Below the pieces are notes generated by a model. That model was not told the DNA's origin. It saw nothing but the letters and a program-made list of their open reading frames with translations, and did no database searches. Below, one piece after another: positions 62,601 to 64,000 of a DNA stretch of 64,000 nt (positions are counted from its first letter, which is position 1; each line of letters opens with the position of its first letter). The position numbers and the translations under genes were made by a program. The stretch is from Planctomycetaceae bacterium (GTDB lineage Bacteria; Planctomycetota; Phycisphaerae; Tepidisphaerales; Tepidisphaeraceae). The stretch spans positions 1-64,000 of the forward strand of contig JAIYCY010000014.1 of the NCBI GenBank assembly GCA_027487775.1, read 5' to 3'.

Positions 62601-63811
62601 TGCATCGGAACGCTCAGGTACTGCTCTGTGCTGGCATTCGCGCCCAGCGTAAAGCCCCCGTCCTCAGCCTGCTCCACCCCGCCGAGCACCGGTCTGACGA
62701 AGTAGCGATACGCGAGCTTCATGTTCAGCCCGCTGTCAGAATAGTTGGTCACCGCAGAGAGCGGATTCGCATTCAGTTTTACCGGCGGTTGCCCCTCGGC
62801 CTGTCGATAGAGGTTGAATGCGACATTGGGTGAATCGGTTCCGAGCAATCGCCAGGAGACAAACGCCTGTCCATTTCCGCGTGAAATCGCGACGACGCCC
62901 CGATCCAGCCGTTCCACCTGCCGTGTCGTCGGGGTGGCAGGCAACCTCACCGGACCGGCCGCTCGTGATGCCGCAACTTCGCTGGCGTTCAGCGCGCGAT
63001 TGTAGATTCGCAGTTCGTCGATCGATCCACTCAACCCGGCATCATTGGCGAACTGACTTCGTCCGAGGTACGCGAAGACTTCATTCGCACTCGAAATGTC
63101 CACGCCATCCAACGTGGTCGAACCCGCAAGCGTTCCATCGAGGTAGAGTGACATCGCGTTGCCCGCGGGGTTCAAGGTGACGACCACATGCCGCTGAAAC
63201 CCTTCATTCGCCGCGGCGGTTGCGCTCGCGAGCCGGTCCGCCCCGCTGGCCGGCCGAAGCGACGCGCGCGCCGTTCCCGCCGAGCTTTTCGGCGTGTAGA
63301 AGAGATAAGTTCGGCCGTTGGTGCCGTTCTGATCTCCGAAGTCGAACACCCGCATCCAATTCGGAGTTGCGCTGAAAGTCGTGTACCACGCCTCGATCGA
63401 TGCTGCGCCCGACGCGGGCAAGATCCCGTTCGGCAGTCTGGCATACTGCACCGCCGAGCCGTTACCGCTCGTCACGCCCGCGTTCTGCAGGACAAGCCGG
63501 CCGCTATGGATGGTTGCTCCGTTGAAAAGCGTTCCATGGGCATTGCCCACTGAATCGTTGGCCGTCCCGTCATTGAATGTGTACTGGTGCGTCAGCGACA
63601 AATGTCGCCGCGGTTCGAGCACTTCGACGCGCGGGCGATCCGAAGTTGGTTCTGTGGGGTCTCGAAATGACACGACGACTCCGATCTGAGCAATCTGATG
63701 TTGATCCCCCGGGACCGAGACGAGTTCCAGATGGCTCGGCGAGACCATCCAAGAAAGCGCCACGCCGGCAACCGATCGGAGATACGCACCGAGCGGGTAC
63801 CGGCGTGGCAT
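59618..63811 (-). CDS. Rhamnogalacturonan lyase PL11 with LamG, FN3, DUF1349-like and dockerin-like domains
   Basis: A 1397-residue enzyme. VEVLEPRRHLSLTH (about residue 62-75) is the LEPR-XLL motif; LamG about 80-285; PL11 propeller about 294-925 with YDFDGDGRAEMIMRTADG, SVADVDFDGRDEIINGS, IGDWREEVVWKA and TLMHDTQYRVQVAAQANGYN; FN3 about 930-1020; DUF1349-like concanavalin domain about 1025-1195; Ig-like unit; two dockerin-like EF-hands about 1302-1360 (VNFSDLLILSRNYG, VEFADLLTIARSYG); Ser-rich tail. The LEPR motif lies unusually late if ATG 63811 is used. A GTG at 63673 has GGAG five bases upstream and would place it near residue 17, like its paralogue; that start may be the true one. Confidence 0.9.
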   Translation of the reverse strand: MPRRYPLGAYLRSVAGVALSWMVSPSHLELVSVPGDQHQIAQIGVVVSFRDPTEPTSDRPRVEVLEPRRHLSLTHQYTFNDGTANDSVGNAHGTLFNGATIHSGRLVLQNAGVTSGNGSAVQYARLPNGILPASGAASIEAWYTTFSATPNWMRVFDFGDQNGTNGRTYLFYTPKSSAGTARASLRPASGADRLASATAAANEGFQRHVVVTLNPAGNAMSLYLDGTLAGSTTLDGVDISSANEVFAYLGRSQFANDAGLSGSIDELRIYNRALNASEVAASRAAGPVRLPATPTTRQVERLDRGVVAISRGNGQAFVSWRLLGTDSPNVAFNLYRQAEGQPPVKLNANPLSAVTNYSDSGLNMKLAYRYFVRPVLGGVEQAEDGGFTLGANASTEQYLSVPMQIPPGGLLRDGAAFRYDILDASPADLDGDGQYELLVRWFGVELAASEFSAPMMLDAYRMDGTRLWRIDLGRNIAGPIDAPMVYDFDGDGRAEMIMRTADGTRDAFGTVIGDPNADHVNNASQWPVGWTVRGPEFLSVFNGQTGALLTSIPMEPARGQLTEWGDNYGQRAKQMFLVPAYLDGQRPSLVVSRGIYFNQSGYASQTQQVAYDYRNGQLVKRWHFRAALNLNNNINSNFVGQGNHQISVADVDFDGRDEIINGSMVVDDNGLPLASTQLEHGDAMHVGDLDPSRPGLEVFGIHENEGTYNPARPFGAAMYDPLTGVTIWGAGRGIDVGRGNAADIDPTRPGYENWGGPPIDNSQGAGVLRDVNGNTILNAQGSPIAVPTSNNFLVWWDGDLTRELLDRNYINKWNPTTGASDRLLTASNVATSEGTKQFPALTADLIGDWREEVVWKAADASELRIYTTVVPTAHRMVTLMHDTQYRVQVAAQANGYNQPPLPSFHIGAESTSFPHANVYAPQYVSQAPTGTPGDLNIVVVSPTQVNVAWQPVVGATGYRVQRSTDAGGTFYTIAENVQSLGYLDQGVSGGASFVYRVMPLNGIDAGVGSAAIATTELPSPWIVRDIGTMTTDARSSFADGKFTIRASAATSGDGLRMLSQDANGDFDLVTRIDGKSNRIGAAGLQFRASTASNAAFAQVAAEPTDLDRIFFRWRSSTGGSSSWSVGYNALPVWLRLTRRGNDFAAFYGTDGATWTQIGTNRTISMPATIPAGLMVSGTTLSHTAGVFSNVSMTPVVNQSPRIVGSSIYRQTSPTRLAVTFSEDVSASLSAGDFVVTPLVGGASVPVSFSWEPIAHRAWIDLPADASGAMPDGRYRLSVTANAVSDASGLIMSAAHQFDFHVLRGDLNGDASVNFSDLLILSRNYGLDGRVLAQGNADRDAQRRVEFADLLTIARSYGQTLPILGVGVSSRFGGARSGSTSTAELPADERDAKHEILS

Positions 63812-63872
63812 GGTTTTGGCCTTTCGGTTGAAAGGTTGAGAGACGATCAGGTCAGCACGGACCGAAATCGAA

Positions 63873-64000
63873 TCAGCGACGACGCAGCGCGATGAGCCCG
63901 ACCGAGGCCAACAGACCCAAGGTCGCCGGCTCGGGGATCAGGACGAGGGCGACGTTGTTGCCGCCGAAGGCGTACTGAACTTCGTAGTTGGCGGGCAGTC
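63873..64000 (-). CDS. PEP-CTERM surface protein, C-terminal fragment (runs off the window)
   Basis: The last 41 or so residues of a gene that continues beyond the right edge. The frame reads NYEVQYAFGGNNVALVLIPEP and then ATLGLLASVGLIALRRR followed by TGA: a complete PEP-CTERM tail with PEP motif, hydrophobic stretch and Arg cluster. The preceding YAFGGNNVALVL is the usual ending of autotransporter-repeat proteins, so the missing part is probably another repeat protein like the one at 47704-51957. Confidence 0.8.
   Translation of the reverse strand, partial: LPANYEVQYAFGGNNVALVLIPEPATLGLLASVGLIALRRR

Noticed and set aside
1..64000. Mobile elements, integrases, phage genes, tRNA or rRNA
   Set aside because: None could be recognised in any frame or by characteristic sequence; absence of tRNA is less certain because no covariance search was possible.

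Overview
The window looks like a chromosomal segment of a GC-rich bacterium from the phylum Planctomycetota, most likely the Phycisphaerae side. The clues are C-terminal PEP-CTERM tails (PEPAT/PEPGT, hydrophobic stretch, RRR end), N-terminal LEPR-XLL-type motifs (LEERRM, LEPRRH) on giant secreted proteins, dockerin-like EF-hand pairs ending in LARNYG, and a mixture of Shine-Dalgarno and near-leaderless starts. The taxonomic call is inference from protein style; no rRNA or marker search was possible. I see no tRNA, rRNA, CRISPR array, transposase or phage gene.

Layout. Positions 1-5.7 kb hold a dispersed CTC/TGTG-type repeat, a small membrane protein, an Mla-type lipid transport pair (MlaF-like ATPase and MCE protein, no permease alongside), a PilZ protein behind a perfect 22-bp palindrome, a DUF4190/DUF1559-like membrane protein, a lipoprotein and a UbiA-family prenyltransferase. 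From 5.9 to 18.7 kb lie phosphoglycerate kinase, a large membrane GTPase, a WbpA-like nucleotide-sugar dehydrogenase, an FkbM methyltransferase, a ferrous-iron operon (feoA with a Cys/His-rich extension, feoB, a Cys-tail membrane peptide) with a Fur-like operator sitting in its promoter and a strong terminator at its end, a receiver-only response regulator, a degenerate glutamate-racemase-like protein, endonuclease IV, an Mpv17-like membrane protein and RdgB. From 18.8 to 23.3 kb there are a Ycf46-type AAA+ protein, an orphan, a VapB-like antitoxin whose VapC toxin stops after 12 codons, a Gfo/Idh/MocA oxidoreductase and a DUF3467 protein.

Positions 23.3-32 kb carry surface-glycan genes: two translationally coupled GT2 glycosyltransferases, a heptose-activating HldE with its two domains in swapped order, and an O-antigen-ligase-like protein, interrupted by a DinG-type helicase and a membrane-anchored orphan. 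Positions 32-37.4 kb have an amidohydrolase, an exported beta-carbonic anhydrase with a His-rich repeat stalk and a C-terminal membrane anchor, an LDH/MDH-family dehydrogenase with a shortened substrate loop, and two overlapping membrane-protein genes.

The last 27 kb (37.4 kb to the right edge) is a pectin/rhamnogalacturonan-I utilisation region. It has a cytoplasmic GH106-like glycosidase, a LacI-type sensor that lacks its DNA-binding domain, an MFS sugar transporter, and then a colinear minus-strand block: PL11 rhamnogalacturonan lyase (LamG, FN3, DUF1349-like, dockerin), GH43 arabinanase, second PL11 lyase (LamG, CBM35-like, dockerin), PL10 pectate lyase, a giant autotransporter-repeat protein (dockerin plus PEP-CTERM), a Tat-exported PcRGLX/YetA-like exolyase (PL26-like), and an S8 protease (dockerin plus PEP-CTERM). 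The inferred flow is endo-cleavage and debranching outside the cell, import of oligosaccharides by the MFS carrier, and final rhamnose release in the cytoplasm. The most interesting features are the split between LEPR-XLL and PEP-CTERM sorting with a shared dockerin-like cassette, the decayed regulators, and a recurring pattern of short tandem repeats directly after stop codons.
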